Shown here: positions 34,418 through 42,708 of the stretch, piece after piece
Layout of the letters: every line of letters starts with the position of its first letter
Numbering within the stretch: the first letter of the stretch is position 1
Source of the DNA: Micromonospora sp. HK10
GTDB lineage: Bacteria; Actinomycetota; Actinomycetes; Mycobacteriales; Micromonosporaceae
Direction of reading: 5' to 3'
Assembly: GCF_000982955.1 (NCBI RefSeq)
Contig: NZ_KQ058828.1
Span: 62,001-126,000, forward strand
Length of the DNA: 64,000 nucleotides
Notes under the pieces: generated by a model
Databases searched by the model: none
The model's input: the letters and a program-made list of their open reading frames with translations, nothing else
Told to the model about the DNA's origin: nothing
Made by a program: the position numbers and the translations under genes

Positions 34418-35254
34418 TCATCGGCCGCGGATCTTCCGCAGCGTGCGACGCACCACGACCCGGCGGCCGGGCCGGCTGGTGGCCGGTCCGTCCAGCAGGC
34501 CGTCCGACTGCCGGCGCAGGATGGCCCGGTGCAGGTCGGCCAGCTCGGCCCCGGGCTCGACACCGAGCCGCTCGGCCAGGGACGCCCGCGCGGTGCGGTA
34601 CGCCTCCAGCGCGCCGGGCAGGTCGCCGTCCCGGTAGCAGGCGAGCATGAGCTGCCCCCACGCGCGCTCCCGGCCGGGCTGGTCGGACAGGAAACGCAGC
34701 AGCACCTCGCGCGCCTGGGTATGCCGACCGAGCCGGAGAAGGAGTTGCGCGTACTCCTCCACGGCGGAGAGCCACTGGGCGTTGAGGACGGCCGCGCGGG
34801 CGGCGAGGACCGAGCCCTGCGGCACGTCGGCCAAGGCCGGGCCCCGGAACAGGTCGACGCACCTGCGCAGGTGTGCTGCCGCACCCGTCCAGTCGCCAGC
34901 CCGGCCGGCGCGCCGCCCCGCCGCCAGTTCCGTCTCGAACGCAAGCACGTCCACCTCGGTGCCGGGCAGCGCCAGGGACCAACCGCGCCCGGTGAGCGGC
35001 AACCGCGCCACCGGGCTGTCGGTCAGGTGGCGATCCAGCCAGCCCCGCAGGCCCGAGACGTACGTGCGTACGTTGGCGTCCGCCGATGACGGGGGTGCGC
35101 CGGTCCACAGCTCCCCGACGATGCGGGCACGCGTGACCGTCTGTTCGTGGGCGAGCAGGAGCAGCGCGAACAATGTGCGCTGCTTGCCGACCGGAGGCGG
35201 CAGCAGCACATCATCCTGCCGGGCCTCGAACGACCCGAGCAATCGAATCCGCAT
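34418..35254 (-). CDS. SARP-family transcriptional activator
   Basis: A 278-residue regulator made of an OmpR-type winged helix (about residues 1-95: RIRLLGSFEARQDDV, then QRTLFALLLLAHEQTVTRARIVGELW) and a bacterial transcriptional activation domain (about 100-245), with no ATPase or TPR part. This is the short SARP architecture of pathway-specific activators. ATG at 35254 begins the family motif directly; its Shine-Dalgarno is weak, and in-frame starts at 35305 and 35335 are possible. It lies 96 bases upstream of the Rhs genes on the same strand, so it is the natural candidate to activate them, and it diverges from an AfsR-like gene. Confidence 0.9.
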   Translation of the reverse strand: MRIRLLGSFEARQDDVLLPPPVGKQRTLFALLLLAHEQTVTRARIVGELWTGAPPSSADANVRTYVSGLRGWLDRHLTDSPVARLPLTGRGWSLALPGTEVDVLAFETELAAGRRAGRAGDWTGAAAHLRRCVDLFRGPALADVPQGSVLAARAAVLNAQWLSAVEEYAQLLLRLGRHTQAREVLLRFLSDQPGRERAWGQLMLACYRDGDLPGALEAYRTARASLAERLGVEPGAELADLHRAILRRQSDGLLDGPATSRPGRRVVVRRTLRKIRGR

Positions 35255-35363
35255 CACCAATGTCAAAGCACCCGTTTCTATTTGAGTATCGACATCTGCT
35301 GGCATTGCCGACGACTTCGGTGTCGCCGGAATCACGGCCGCGCCGGGAGACCCGCCAGCCTTA

Positions 35364-35389
35364 TTTCACCGCTGGATGATGATGTGAAA
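35364..35389. promoter_or_regulatory. Inverted repeat between two SARP genes
   Basis: TTTCAC (35364-35369) and GTGAAA (35384-35389) with a 14-base spacer, in the AT-richest part of the 246-base divergent gap. Candidate binding site for a dimeric regulator or a divergent promoter element. Low certainty. Confidence 0.35.
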
Positions 35390-35414
35390 GCCACCTGGAA
35401 CGGCGCTGCGGCGA

Positions 35415-35434
35415 TTCCTGAGAGTTCCTGGGAC
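35415..35434 (+). promoter_or_regulatory. Candidate SARP direct-repeat box
   Basis: TTCCTGAGAG followed immediately by TTCCTGGGAC, a ten-base direct repeat about 70 bases upstream of the AfsR-like start. SARP proteins bind direct repeats spaced about one helical turn apart near -35, so this could be the target of either neighbouring regulator. Confidence 0.4.
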
Positions 35435-35500
35435 GAACCTTGAGAGCGCTGCCGACGGGCTGGAAGATGCAGGTACGTCCTCGGAACGGGAGTACCTGTA

Positions 35501-38299
35501 TTGGCAGTGGAATTTCGCCTGCTGGGCGCCGTCGCGGCGGAGTCGGCCGGCCAACCGGTCAACCTGGGTCACGCCCGGCAGCGAGCCGTACTGGTGGCGC
35601 TGCTCGTCGATGCCAATATCGCGGTGTCGGTCGACCAGCTCGTCGACCGGGTCTGGGCGGAGAATCCCCCCGCACGCGTCCGCGACTCCCTCTACGGATA
35701 CCTGTCGCGACTCCGACGAGTGTTCGCCGCCCTCCCCGATGTCGCGCTCGACCGCAGATCAGCGGGGTATGTCCTGTCCGTGGATCCGGCCAGGGTGGAC
35801 CTGTTGCGATTCCGGAGTCTGGCCCGCCGGGCCCGGGCAGTGACGGAGGAGCGCGCGTTGTCGCTCTTCGACGAAGCGCTCGATCAGTGGCAGGGTGATG
35901 CGCTGGCGGACCTGACCAGCCCCTGGCTCGACGAGTTGCGCGAACGGCTCCACCAGGAGCGGCTCGGGGCCGAGCTGGACCGCAACGACCTGGCACTGCG
36001 GCATGGGCAGCACGCGCGCCTCCTGCCCGAGCTTCTCACCAGCGCCGCAGAGCATCCGTTCGACGAGCGCATCATCGGACAGCTCATCCTCGCGCTCTAC
36101 CAGTCCGGCCGCCGGGCCGACGCGCTCGCCTGTTACGAGCGGGCCCGTCGCCTCCTGGCCGACGAGCTGGGCACCGATCCCAGTCCCGGCCTCCAGGCAC
36201 TTCATCAACAGATGATGGCCGCCGGGGCGATCGGGCCGGTGGCCGGACCGGCGCCGGCGGCTCCTCCACCGGTTACGGCACTTCCGATCCCGCGCCAACT
36301 ACCGGCCGCCCCGCCACTCTTCGTCGGCCGCAGCCGGGAACTGGCCGAGATCAGCTCGACGGTCGACCAGGCTGGTGCCCAGGGCCGGATGGCCATCACG
36401 GTGATCGGTGGCAGTGGCGGCATCGGCAAGACCTGGCTGGCTCTGCGGTGGGCCCATGACCACCTGTCCCGGTTTCCGGACGGGCAGCTGTACCTCAACC
36501 TGCGCGGCTTCGATCCCGTCGGTCGGCCGACGGCCACCGGCGCCGCACTCAACGCCATGCTGGCGGCCCTCGGTGTGCCGCCGGGCATGGCACCGGCCGA
36601 AACAGACGCCCAGGCCGCACTCTTTCGCAGCCTGGTCTCCAACCGTCGCATGCTCGTCCTGCTCGACAACGCGCAGGATGCCGATCAGGTACGTCCGCTG
36701 CTGCCCGGCTCACCCCACTGCACCGTGATCATCACCAGCCGACAGCAGATGCCCGGGCTCGTCACCACCGAAGGTGCCCGCCACCTGGCCGTCGACCTGC
36801 TCTCCCCGGACGAGGCGCGGCACCTGCTCGCCGTGCGGATCGGCGAGGAGCGGGCGGCAGCGAACGGGGATGCCCTGGCCGCGATCGTCACGGCCGCCGC
36901 GGGTCTGCCCCTGGCCCTGGCTGTCGTAGCCGCCCGGGCCGGGATGAGCCCGGCCGTCACACTCCGGGCACTCGCCGACGACCTGGCCGCCGACCGCGAC
37001 CGGCTGAACGTCTTCGCCGGCAACGACCAGGTCTCCGACGTGCGGGCCGTCTTCTCCTGGTCGTACCGCACCCTGAGCCCGCCGGCGGCGCGCATGTTCC
37101 GACTACTGGGCCTGCCGACCGGCCCGGACATCGCGACGGCCGCGGCCGCGAGCCTGGCCGGCATCCCGCTCCCCGAGGCGCGCGGCCTGCTCGACGAACT
37201 GGCACGGGCTCATCTGGTCACGATGACCTCCCGGGATCGTTTCACCATGCACGACCTGCTCCGGGCGTACGCCGACGAGCTGGTCGGCGACGCTGAGGCA
37301 AGGGCGGCACTGTCCCGGATGTTCGACCACTACCTGCACACCGCGCACGCCGCGGCGCTGGTGATCGAGCCGCATCGCGAAGCCCTCAACCTCGCACCGG
37401 CAGCGCCCGGTGTGGTGCCGGAAGGACTGGCCGCAGCGGGGCAGGCGCGCCGCTGGCTCACCACCGAACGCCCGGTGCTGCTGGCCGCGATCGACCATGC
37501 CTTCCGCGCCGGCTGCGACGGACACGCGTGGCGGTTGGCCTGGACGCTCACGACCTTCCTCAGCCGGGGATCCCACTGGTCGGAGCTCGCCACGGCGCAA
37601 CAGGTCGCCCTCGACGCCGCCACCCGCGCCGGCGATCTCCTCGGACAGGCCCACGCCCACCGCGACCGGGCTCTCGCGCGCAACCAACTGGGTCACCGCA
37701 CCGACGCGGTCCCTGACCTGAAACGGGCAGCCGCGCTCTTCGGCGAGCTCGGCGACCTCCCGGGGCAGGCGCACACCCTGCTGACCCTCGGCTGGATCTG
37801 CGAGCGACACGGGCAGCAGCAGGACGCGCTCCGCTACGACCAGCAGGCCCTGGCGATGTTCCAGACCGCCGGCCACGAGGTTGGCCAGGCCAAGGCGCTC
37901 AACGCGGTCGGCTGGGACCATGCGCAACTCGGCGACCACGAACAGGCGATCCACTACTGCGAGCAGGCGCTCGAGCTGCACGACCGCCTCGGCAATGCCA
38001 CGGGTGCCGCGCGTGCCTGGGACAGTCTCGGGTACGCCCACTCTCGCCTCGGCCAACACCAGCAGGCACTGGCATCCTTCCAGCGAGCGCTCGGCATCTA
38101 TCGGGACGCGGGCGACCACTACACCGAGGCCGAGACGCTGACCCACGTGGGCGACACCTACCGTGCGCTGGGTGACCACGGGGCCGCCGAGGAGGCGTGG
38201 CGTCAGGCACTCGAACGCTACGGCGACGGCAACCCGACCGAGACCGACGAGGTGCTCGCCCGGCTTCAACAGCTGCTGTCCGTGGGGATGAGCCGCTAG
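35501..38299 (+). CDS. AfsR-like regulator (SARP + NB-ARC ATPase + TPR)
   Basis: A 932-residue multidomain regulator. Winged helix (about 1-95, VEFRLLGAVAAESAG), BTAD (about 97-240), Pro/Ala linker, then an NB-ARC ATPase with Walker A GGSGGIGKTW (about 303-312), Walker B MLVLLDN (about 383-390) and ITSRQQMPG sensor. A winged region contains FTMHDLLRAYAD, and C-terminal tetratricopeptide repeats (about 690-900) match AGHEVGQAKALNAVGWDHAQL-type units of about 40 residues. TTG at 35501 has GGGAG eight bases upstream; the next in-frame GTG at 35507 is too far from it. It diverges from the short SARP gene and probably responds to a signal through the ATPase/TPR part, acting on the SARP, the Rhs genes or both. 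Confidence 0.92.
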   Translation: MAVEFRLLGAVAAESAGQPVNLGHARQRAVLVALLVDANIAVSVDQLVDRVWAENPPARVRDSLYGYLSRLRRVFAALPDVALDRRSAGYVLSVDPARVDLLRFRSLARRARAVTEERALSLFDEALDQWQGDALADLTSPWLDELRERLHQERLGAELDRNDLALRHGQHARLLPELLTSAAEHPFDERIIGQLILALYQSGRRADALACYERARRLLADELGTDPSPGLQALHQQMMAAGAIGPVAGPAPAAPPPVTALPIPRQLPAAPPLFVGRSRELAEISSTVDQAGAQGRMAITVIGGSGGIGKTWLALRWAHDHLSRFPDGQLYLNLRGFDPVGRPTATGAALNAMLAALGVPPGMAPAETDAQAALFRSLVSNRRMLVLLDNAQDADQVRPLLPGSPHCTVIITSRQQMPGLVTTEGARHLAVDLLSPDEARHLLAVRIGEERAAANGDALAAIVTAAAGLPLALAVVAARAGMSPAVTLRALADDLAADRDRLNVFAGNDQVSDVRAVFSWSYRTLSPPAARMFRLLGLPTGPDIATAAAASLAGIPLPEARGLLDELARAHLVTMTSRDRFTMHDLLRAYADELVGDAEARAALSRMFDHYLHTAHAAALVIEPHREALNLAPAAPGVVPEGLAAAGQARRWLTTERPVLLAAIDHAFRAGCDGHAWRLAWTLTTFLSRGSHWSELATAQQVALDAATRAGDLLGQAHAHRDRALARNQLGHRTDAVPDLKRAAALFGELGDLPGQAHTLLTLGWICERHGQQQDALRYDQQALAMFQTAGHEVGQAKALNAVGWDHAQLGDHEQAIHYCEQALELHDRLGNATGAARAWDSLGYAHSRLGQHQQALASFQRALGIYRDAGDHYTEAETLTHVGDTYRALGDHGAAEEAWRQALERYGDGNPTETDEVLARLQQLLSVGMSR

Positions 38300-38333
38300 G
38301 CACGTCCAGCGCGGAGGGCAGGTTCCGGACCGG

Positions 38334-39485
38334 TCACCGGTACACAGCGCCCGGGAGCAGTCGCCGGCCGGCCAGCTCCGGCCGTACCTGCGGGCCGCTG
38401 GGCGCCGGCCCGTCTCCCCGGTACGCCGACGCGACGGCGCCTTCGTCGACCCGGATACCCAGACCGGGGGCGTCGCCCAGCACGAAGGCGCCGTCCGCCA
38501 CGTGCAGGTCCACCGCGATGCCGACCGGCGGTTGGAGGTCCTGGAGTTCGCTGGCCAGGTGGTTGGGGACGGAGGTCGCGGCGTGCAGGAGTGCGACCGG
38601 GGTGTTGCCGATCGGGCTGACCGGCAGGTCATGGGCGTGCGCCAGCGCCGCCACCCGCAGGAAGTGGCTCACTCCCCACACGGCGGCCGTCTGGACGATG
38701 TCCACGCCGCCGGCGGCGAGGAGCGGACGGAACTGCTCGAGCCCGGTCAGGTTCTCCCCGGTGGCGACCGCTGCGCGGACGCCACGGCTGACGGCGGCGA
38801 GACCATCGGCGTCCCAGCGCCGGACCGGCTCCTCGATCCAGGTCAGGTCCAGGGTGCGTTCGAGTTCAGCGACATGGCGGACCGCCTGCTTGCGGCTCCA
38901 GCACTCGTTCGCGTCCAGCATCAGGCCCGGCCGCATCCCCCGCGCCGCCTCGGTCAACACCTCGCGCACGAGCGTCAGCCGGTGCCGGTCCCGCTCGACG
39001 TCCAGGCCGCCCTTGAGTTTCGCCGCCCGCAGCCCTCGTTCGGCGTAGCTCTCGTAGGTGGCGACGAGCTCGCCGTCCGTGAGACCGATGTCCAGGCCGG
39101 AGGCGTACGCGGGGACCGTGCGGTCCCGGCCGCCGAGCAGCCGCCACAAGGGCTCGCCGGCGGCCTGCGCCTTGATGTCCCACAGCGCGGTGTCGAACGC
39201 TCCGATCGTGCCGAACACCGCGCCGGCGTGGCCGGCCTTGAAGGTCTGTCGCAGCATGCGGTCGTAGAGGGCGGCGACCGATCGCGGATCCTCTCCGTCG
39301 ATCGCGGCGAAGATGGCCTCGGCGGCCACGTGCGGCCCCAGGCCGACGCCGGTGATCCCCTCGTCGGTGTCGACGAGGATGACGGAAACCGGCACGATGC
39401 CGTCGGTGTGGACACCGTTGGCATCGCCGACAGCACGGCCCCATCGCTGAACCGTCGTCAGGGTCCGGTATCCGGTGATGCGCAT
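38334..39485 (-). CDS. Enolase-superfamily (mandelate racemase/dehydratase-like) enzyme
   Basis: A 383-residue enolase-superfamily member, probably a sugar-acid dehydratase. Barrel motifs are AKLKGG (KxK bases, about 160), LMLDANECW (metal Asp, about 193), WIEEPV (metal Glu, about 220) and ATGENLTG (metal Glu, about 245). The seventh-strand position where acid-sugar dehydratases have the catalytic His reads VSPIGNTP, with Ile, so the usual Asp-His dyad appears absent. ATG at 39485 follows the permease stop by one base and has AAGGG upstream. Last gene of a four-gene operon with a MalFG-type importer, which suggests the importer feeds it. Its substrate cannot be assigned from the sequence; a role next to the fucose pathway is inferred. 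Confidence 0.88.
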   Translation of the reverse strand: MRITGYRTLTTVQRWGRAVGDANGVHTDGIVPVSVILVDTDEGITGVGLGPHVAAEAIFAAIDGEDPRSVAALYDRMLRQTFKAGHAGAVFGTIGAFDTALWDIKAQAAGEPLWRLLGGRDRTVPAYASGLDIGLTDGELVATYESYAERGLRAAKLKGGLDVERDRHRLTLVREVLTEAARGMRPGLMLDANECWSRKQAVRHVAELERTLDLTWIEEPVRRWDADGLAAVSRGVRAAVATGENLTGLEQFRPLLAAGGVDIVQTAAVWGVSHFLRVAALAHAHDLPVSPIGNTPVALLHAATSVPNHLASELQDLQPPVGIAVDLHVADGAFVLGDAPGLGIRVDEGAVASAYRGDGPAPSGPQVRPELAGRRLLPGAVYR

Positions 39486-39486
39486 G

Positions 39487-40314
39487 TCAGCCCTTCGTCG
39501 CACCGGCGGTCACCCCGTCGGCAATCTGGCGTTGCAGGAACAGGTAGGTCACCAGCACGGGTACCGCGGCGATCAGCACCCCGGCGGCGAAGGTGGGAAT
39601 GTTGTCGGAGTACTGGCCGCGCAGCGAGGTGACGCCGACCATGAGGGTGCGACGGTCGGCGGACGGCATCATGAGCAGGGAGATGAGCACGTCGTTCCAG
39701 CAGAACAACGCGTTGAGGATGCCGACCGACAGCAGCGCCGGAGTGCCCATCGGCAGCATGATCCGCCGGTACACCCCGTACAGGCTGTTCCCGTCGATCC
39801 GTGCCGCGTCCATGATCTCGGTCGGCACGGCGCGGTAGTAGCTGGTCATCAGGAAGACGGTGAAGGGCAGGAACTGCGCGACGTAGGCGAGGATCAGGCC
39901 CGGGTACGTGTCGATCAGCCGGCCGTCGGCCATGATCCTGGCCAGCGGCACCATGATCACCTGGAACGGGATGAACAGCGCCGCGAGGCAGACCAGGAAC
40001 AGCGCATGTGAGCCACGGAACCGCAGCTGGCTCAGCGCGAAGCCGGCCATTGACCCGATGAGCAGCAGCAGCGCTACGGCGAAGGTCACCACGATGACCG
40101 AGTTGACGAAGTATCGGGCCATGCCGGCGGTGTCCCAGGCGGCGGTGAGGTTGTCCCAGTGCAGCGTGCGCGTCGGGGAGAACCGATCCAGGATGTAGTC
40201 GCGGCGGGTCTTCATCGCGACGTTGATGGTGAACAGCAGCGGGTAGACCGCCGCCAGGGCGAGGGCCGCCATCGGCAGCGCGACAAGCCACCTGCCGAGC
40301 CGGATGCGGGACAT
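39487..40314 (-). CDS. Carbohydrate ABC transporter permease (MalG-like)
   Basis: A 275-residue inner-membrane permease with about six transmembrane segments. The cytoplasmic EAA loop appears as EIMDAARIDGNSLYGVYRRI-type sequence (about residues 160-180), which contacts the ATPase. Its start overlaps the stop of the MalF-like gene by one base (TGATG), and the enolase gene follows one base after its stop. No ATPase subunit is encoded in this operon; a shared MsiK-like ATPase, common in actinomycetes, is the likely partner. Confidence 0.94.
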   Translation of the reverse strand: MSRIRLGRWLVALPMAALALAAVYPLLFTINVAMKTRRDYILDRFSPTRTLHWDNLTAAWDTAGMARYFVNSVIVVTFAVALLLLIGSMAGFALSQLRFRGSHALFLVCLAALFIPFQVIMVPLARIMADGRLIDTYPGLILAYVAQFLPFTVFLMTSYYRAVPTEIMDAARIDGNSLYGVYRRIMLPMGTPALLSVGILNALFCWNDVLISLLMMPSADRRTLMVGVTSLRGQYSDNIPTFAAGVLIAAVPVLVTYLFLQRQIADGVTAGATKG

Positions 40315-41291
40315 CAGTCCTCCCTTCCCGCGCGGCGCAGCAGGCTGACCTGGAGCAGGCCCACCACCAGCATGATCACGAACAGCGCCGTGGAGGCGGC
40401 TGAGGCGAGTGCCGGGCGGTTCATCCGTCCCTGCTGGACCCAGATGTAGTACTCGGGCAGGTAGGTCGACCCTTCCGGGCCTCCACTGGTCATCACGTAG
40501 AGCAGGCCGAACATGGAGGTGAGCATCCCGATCATGGTGGTGACGAAAACGAACTGGATGGTGCGGGACAGGCCGGGGATGACGACATGCCGGATGGTCT
40601 GCGGGAGGGAGGCGCCATCGACCCGGGCAGCATCCAACAGCGCGGAGTCCAGGGTCGCGAACCCGGCCAGGAACACCACCAGCGCCATCCCGAACGTCGC
40701 CCAGACGTGCACCCCGACGACCGCGAAGATGGCCACGTCGGGGTCGCCGAGCCAGTCGACCGGGCCGATGCCGAGGCCGCCGAGAACGGCGTTCAGCGGG
40801 CCGTCGAAGGCCAGCAGCAGGTTGAAGATCGCGCCGACGATCACCGGCGAGAGCACCGCCGGGAAGAAGTAGACGCTGCGGAAGACCCGGTGACCGGGTA
40901 CGCGCAGGTAGATGAACGTCGCCAGCAGCCCGGGGATCGCGACCGCGACCGGTAGCAGCAGGACCAGCAGTCCCACGTTGCGCAGGGCGGTCCGGAACAA
41001 CGGATCGTCAAGCAGTTCGCGATAGTTGTCCAGGCCGACCGCGGTGCCGTTGCGGTCACCGTCACCGGTGAACGAGAAGTTGAGGCCGAGCAGCAGCGGC
41101 CACAGCCGCAGCACCACGATGATCAGGACAGCGGGCGCTACCAGGACGTAGGGGGCGAGGCGTTCGGAGCGCCGCCCATCCCGGACCCGACGGGAGCGTG
41201 TCGCGGGGCCCGCCACCGGCGGACCGGGCGGGGTCCCGCCGGTCCGCCCCGATTCGACAGGGCGGACCGACGACGTACCGGGCGGTGGCAC
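40314..41291 (-). CDS. Carbohydrate ABC transporter permease (MalF-like)
   Basis: A 325-residue permease with a Pro/Gly/Arg-rich cytoplasmic N-terminus of about 45 residues and six predicted membrane segments. The EAA loop is LLDAARVDGASLPQTIRHV (about 230-248). GTG at 41291 lies four bases after the binding-protein stop; a shorter start near the VRDGRRSERLAPY segment cannot be excluded. Pairs with the MalG-like protein as the membrane channel of a family-1 sugar importer. Confidence 0.93.
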   Translation of the reverse strand: MPPPGTSSVRPVESGRTGGTPPGPPVAGPATRSRRVRDGRRSERLAPYVLVAPAVLIIVVLRLWPLLLGLNFSFTGDGDRNGTAVGLDNYRELLDDPLFRTALRNVGLLVLLLPVAVAIPGLLATFIYLRVPGHRVFRSVYFFPAVLSPVIVGAIFNLLLAFDGPLNAVLGGLGIGPVDWLGDPDVAIFAVVGVHVWATFGMALVVFLAGFATLDSALLDAARVDGASLPQTIRHVVIPGLSRTIQFVFVTTMIGMLTSMFGLLYVMTSGGPEGSTYLPEYYIWVQQGRMNRPALASAASTALFVIMLVVGLLQVSLLRRAGRED

Positions 41292-41295
41292 GAGC

Positions 41296-42564
41296 TCAGC
41301 CGGCCTGATCGGACTTGGCCAGCTGGTCCACCGCCTTGTCGACCGTGACCGAGCCGCTGAGCAACTGCTGGGACAGCCGCCCCATCAGGTCCAGGGTCTT
41401 GGACGACAGGGCCACGTGCAGAGCGGGTTTGCCATCCTTGATCTCGGACACGATCGTCCCGACCGCGGGGCCCGCGCCGGACACGTCGATCGTGGTGTCC
41501 GAAGCGATCGCCCCCGCGTCGGCGTAGAACGCCTTCAGCGCGTCGCTCGACGTCAGGGACCGCACCAGGTCGGCGGCGATCTTCGGGTCCTTGGTCCACT
41601 TCGCGACCGCGTAACCGATGCCGCCGTCGTACGGCAGGCCCGGGGTGGTCCCGGCGGTAACGACCGGCGCCTTCATCACGCCGACGTTGCCGGCGTCGAG
41701 GAACTCGGCGAAGTCCTTCCAGTGCCCGATGTCCGACATCAGTCCGATGACATGCGAGGCCTTGCCTGACTGGAACAACGCGAACGCGTCGTTGAACATC
41801 GCGGTGGAGTTGGGGCCGGCGTTGTTCAAGCCCTTGTCGTTGACCTCTTTCCAGAGCGCGAAGATCTGCTTGACGTTCGGCGAGGTCCAGTTGCGCTTGC
41901 CGGCGATCCAGTCGTCGTACTCCTGCGGGGTGAGGATGCCGGAACCGAGGCCGGACAGGAAGAACTGGATGCCGTAGCCCTCCTTGTTGCCCTCCGCGAA
42001 GCATCTGACGCCGGTCGCCTTGGCGATGGTCTGGCAGTTGGCGACGAACTCGCTCCAGGAGGTGGCGGGGCGATCCGGGTCGAGTCCCGCCTTCTTGTAG
42101 AGCGACTTGTTGTAGTAGATGGGGTGGCCCTGCAGGGTCACCGGGGCGGCGTAGGTCTTGCTGTCCTTGGTGAAGGCGTCCCAGCCCGCGAGGCGTTGCT
42201 TGTCTTCGCCGACGTACTGGTCCAGGGGTAGGAGTGCGTCCACCCGGTCGCGGATCTGCCCGCCGCCGTTGAAGAGCATGACGTCCGGTCCCTTGCCGGC
42301 CTGGATGGCGGCGCCCAGCAGGGTGTAGTACTGGTCGAAGGGCTGTGCGACGAACTCGACCGTCACGTTGCGGTGCTTCTTGGCGAAGTCGGCCTTCGCC
42401 TTCTGGATGTATGAGGCCGCAGTCGCGTCGCCCGACTTCCAGTCCCACACGACGAGCTTGCCGTCCGATCCGCCGGACGAGGAGTCCGAGTCAGAGGCGC
42501 TTCCGCAGCCGGCCAGGGCCAGCCCGACAACCAGGACCGCCGACCAGAGTTTCCGCTGCTTCAT
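41296..42564 (-). CDS. Sugar ABC transporter substrate-binding lipoprotein (family 1)
   Basis: A 422-residue extracellular solute-binding protein. The N-terminus is a lipoprotein signal (KQRKLW, hydrophobic core, lipobox LALAGC with Cys20), followed by a Ser/Asp/Gly-rich linker and the bilobal fold beginning KLVVWDWKSGDA. The segment GKGPDVMLFNGGG and later PYDGGIGYAVAKW are typical of family-1 sugar binding proteins. First gene of the operon with MalF, MalG and the enolase-like enzyme, transcribed divergently from a GntR/FCD regulator. The substrate is unknown; an oligosaccharide or sugar acid is likely. Confidence 0.94.
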   Translation of the reverse strand: MKQRKLWSAVLVVGLALAGCGSASDSDSSSGGSDGKLVVWDWKSGDATAASYIQKAKADFAKKHRNVTVEFVAQPFDQYYTLLGAAIQAGKGPDVMLFNGGGQIRDRVDALLPLDQYVGEDKQRLAGWDAFTKDSKTYAAPVTLQGHPIYYNKSLYKKAGLDPDRPATSWSEFVANCQTIAKATGVRCFAEGNKEGYGIQFFLSGLGSGILTPQEYDDWIAGKRNWTSPNVKQIFALWKEVNDKGLNNAGPNSTAMFNDAFALFQSGKASHVIGLMSDIGHWKDFAEFLDAGNVGVMKAPVVTAGTTPGLPYDGGIGYAVAKWTKDPKIAADLVRSLTSSDALKAFYADAGAIASDTTIDVSGAGPAVGTIVSEIKDGKPALHVALSSKTLDLMGRLSQQLLSGSVTVDKAVDQLAKSDQAG

Positions 42565-42629
42565 TGCTGCTCACTCTCCCGAGGGGCCGGCGGGCCGGCC
42601 GGTGGTGGAGGATCGGCAGGAACATAACT

Positions 42630-42660
42630 CGTATGACGTATGATGTCAATGGAACGACAT
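42630..42660. promoter_or_regulatory. Candidate GntR operator cluster
   Basis: Overlapping symmetric elements in the gap between the importer and GntR genes: CGTATGA twice in tandem (42630-42643), TGAC-N7-GTCA (42634-42648) and ATGTC-N8-GACAT (42643-42660). FCD-type GntR proteins bind short inverted repeats of this size. Probably represses the importer operon and the regulator itself. Confidence 0.55.
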
Positions 42661-42708
42661 ATAGTGCGTGGGCGGGTCCGGGCCCGCTCACGGGTCGCGG
42701 AGGGTGAT

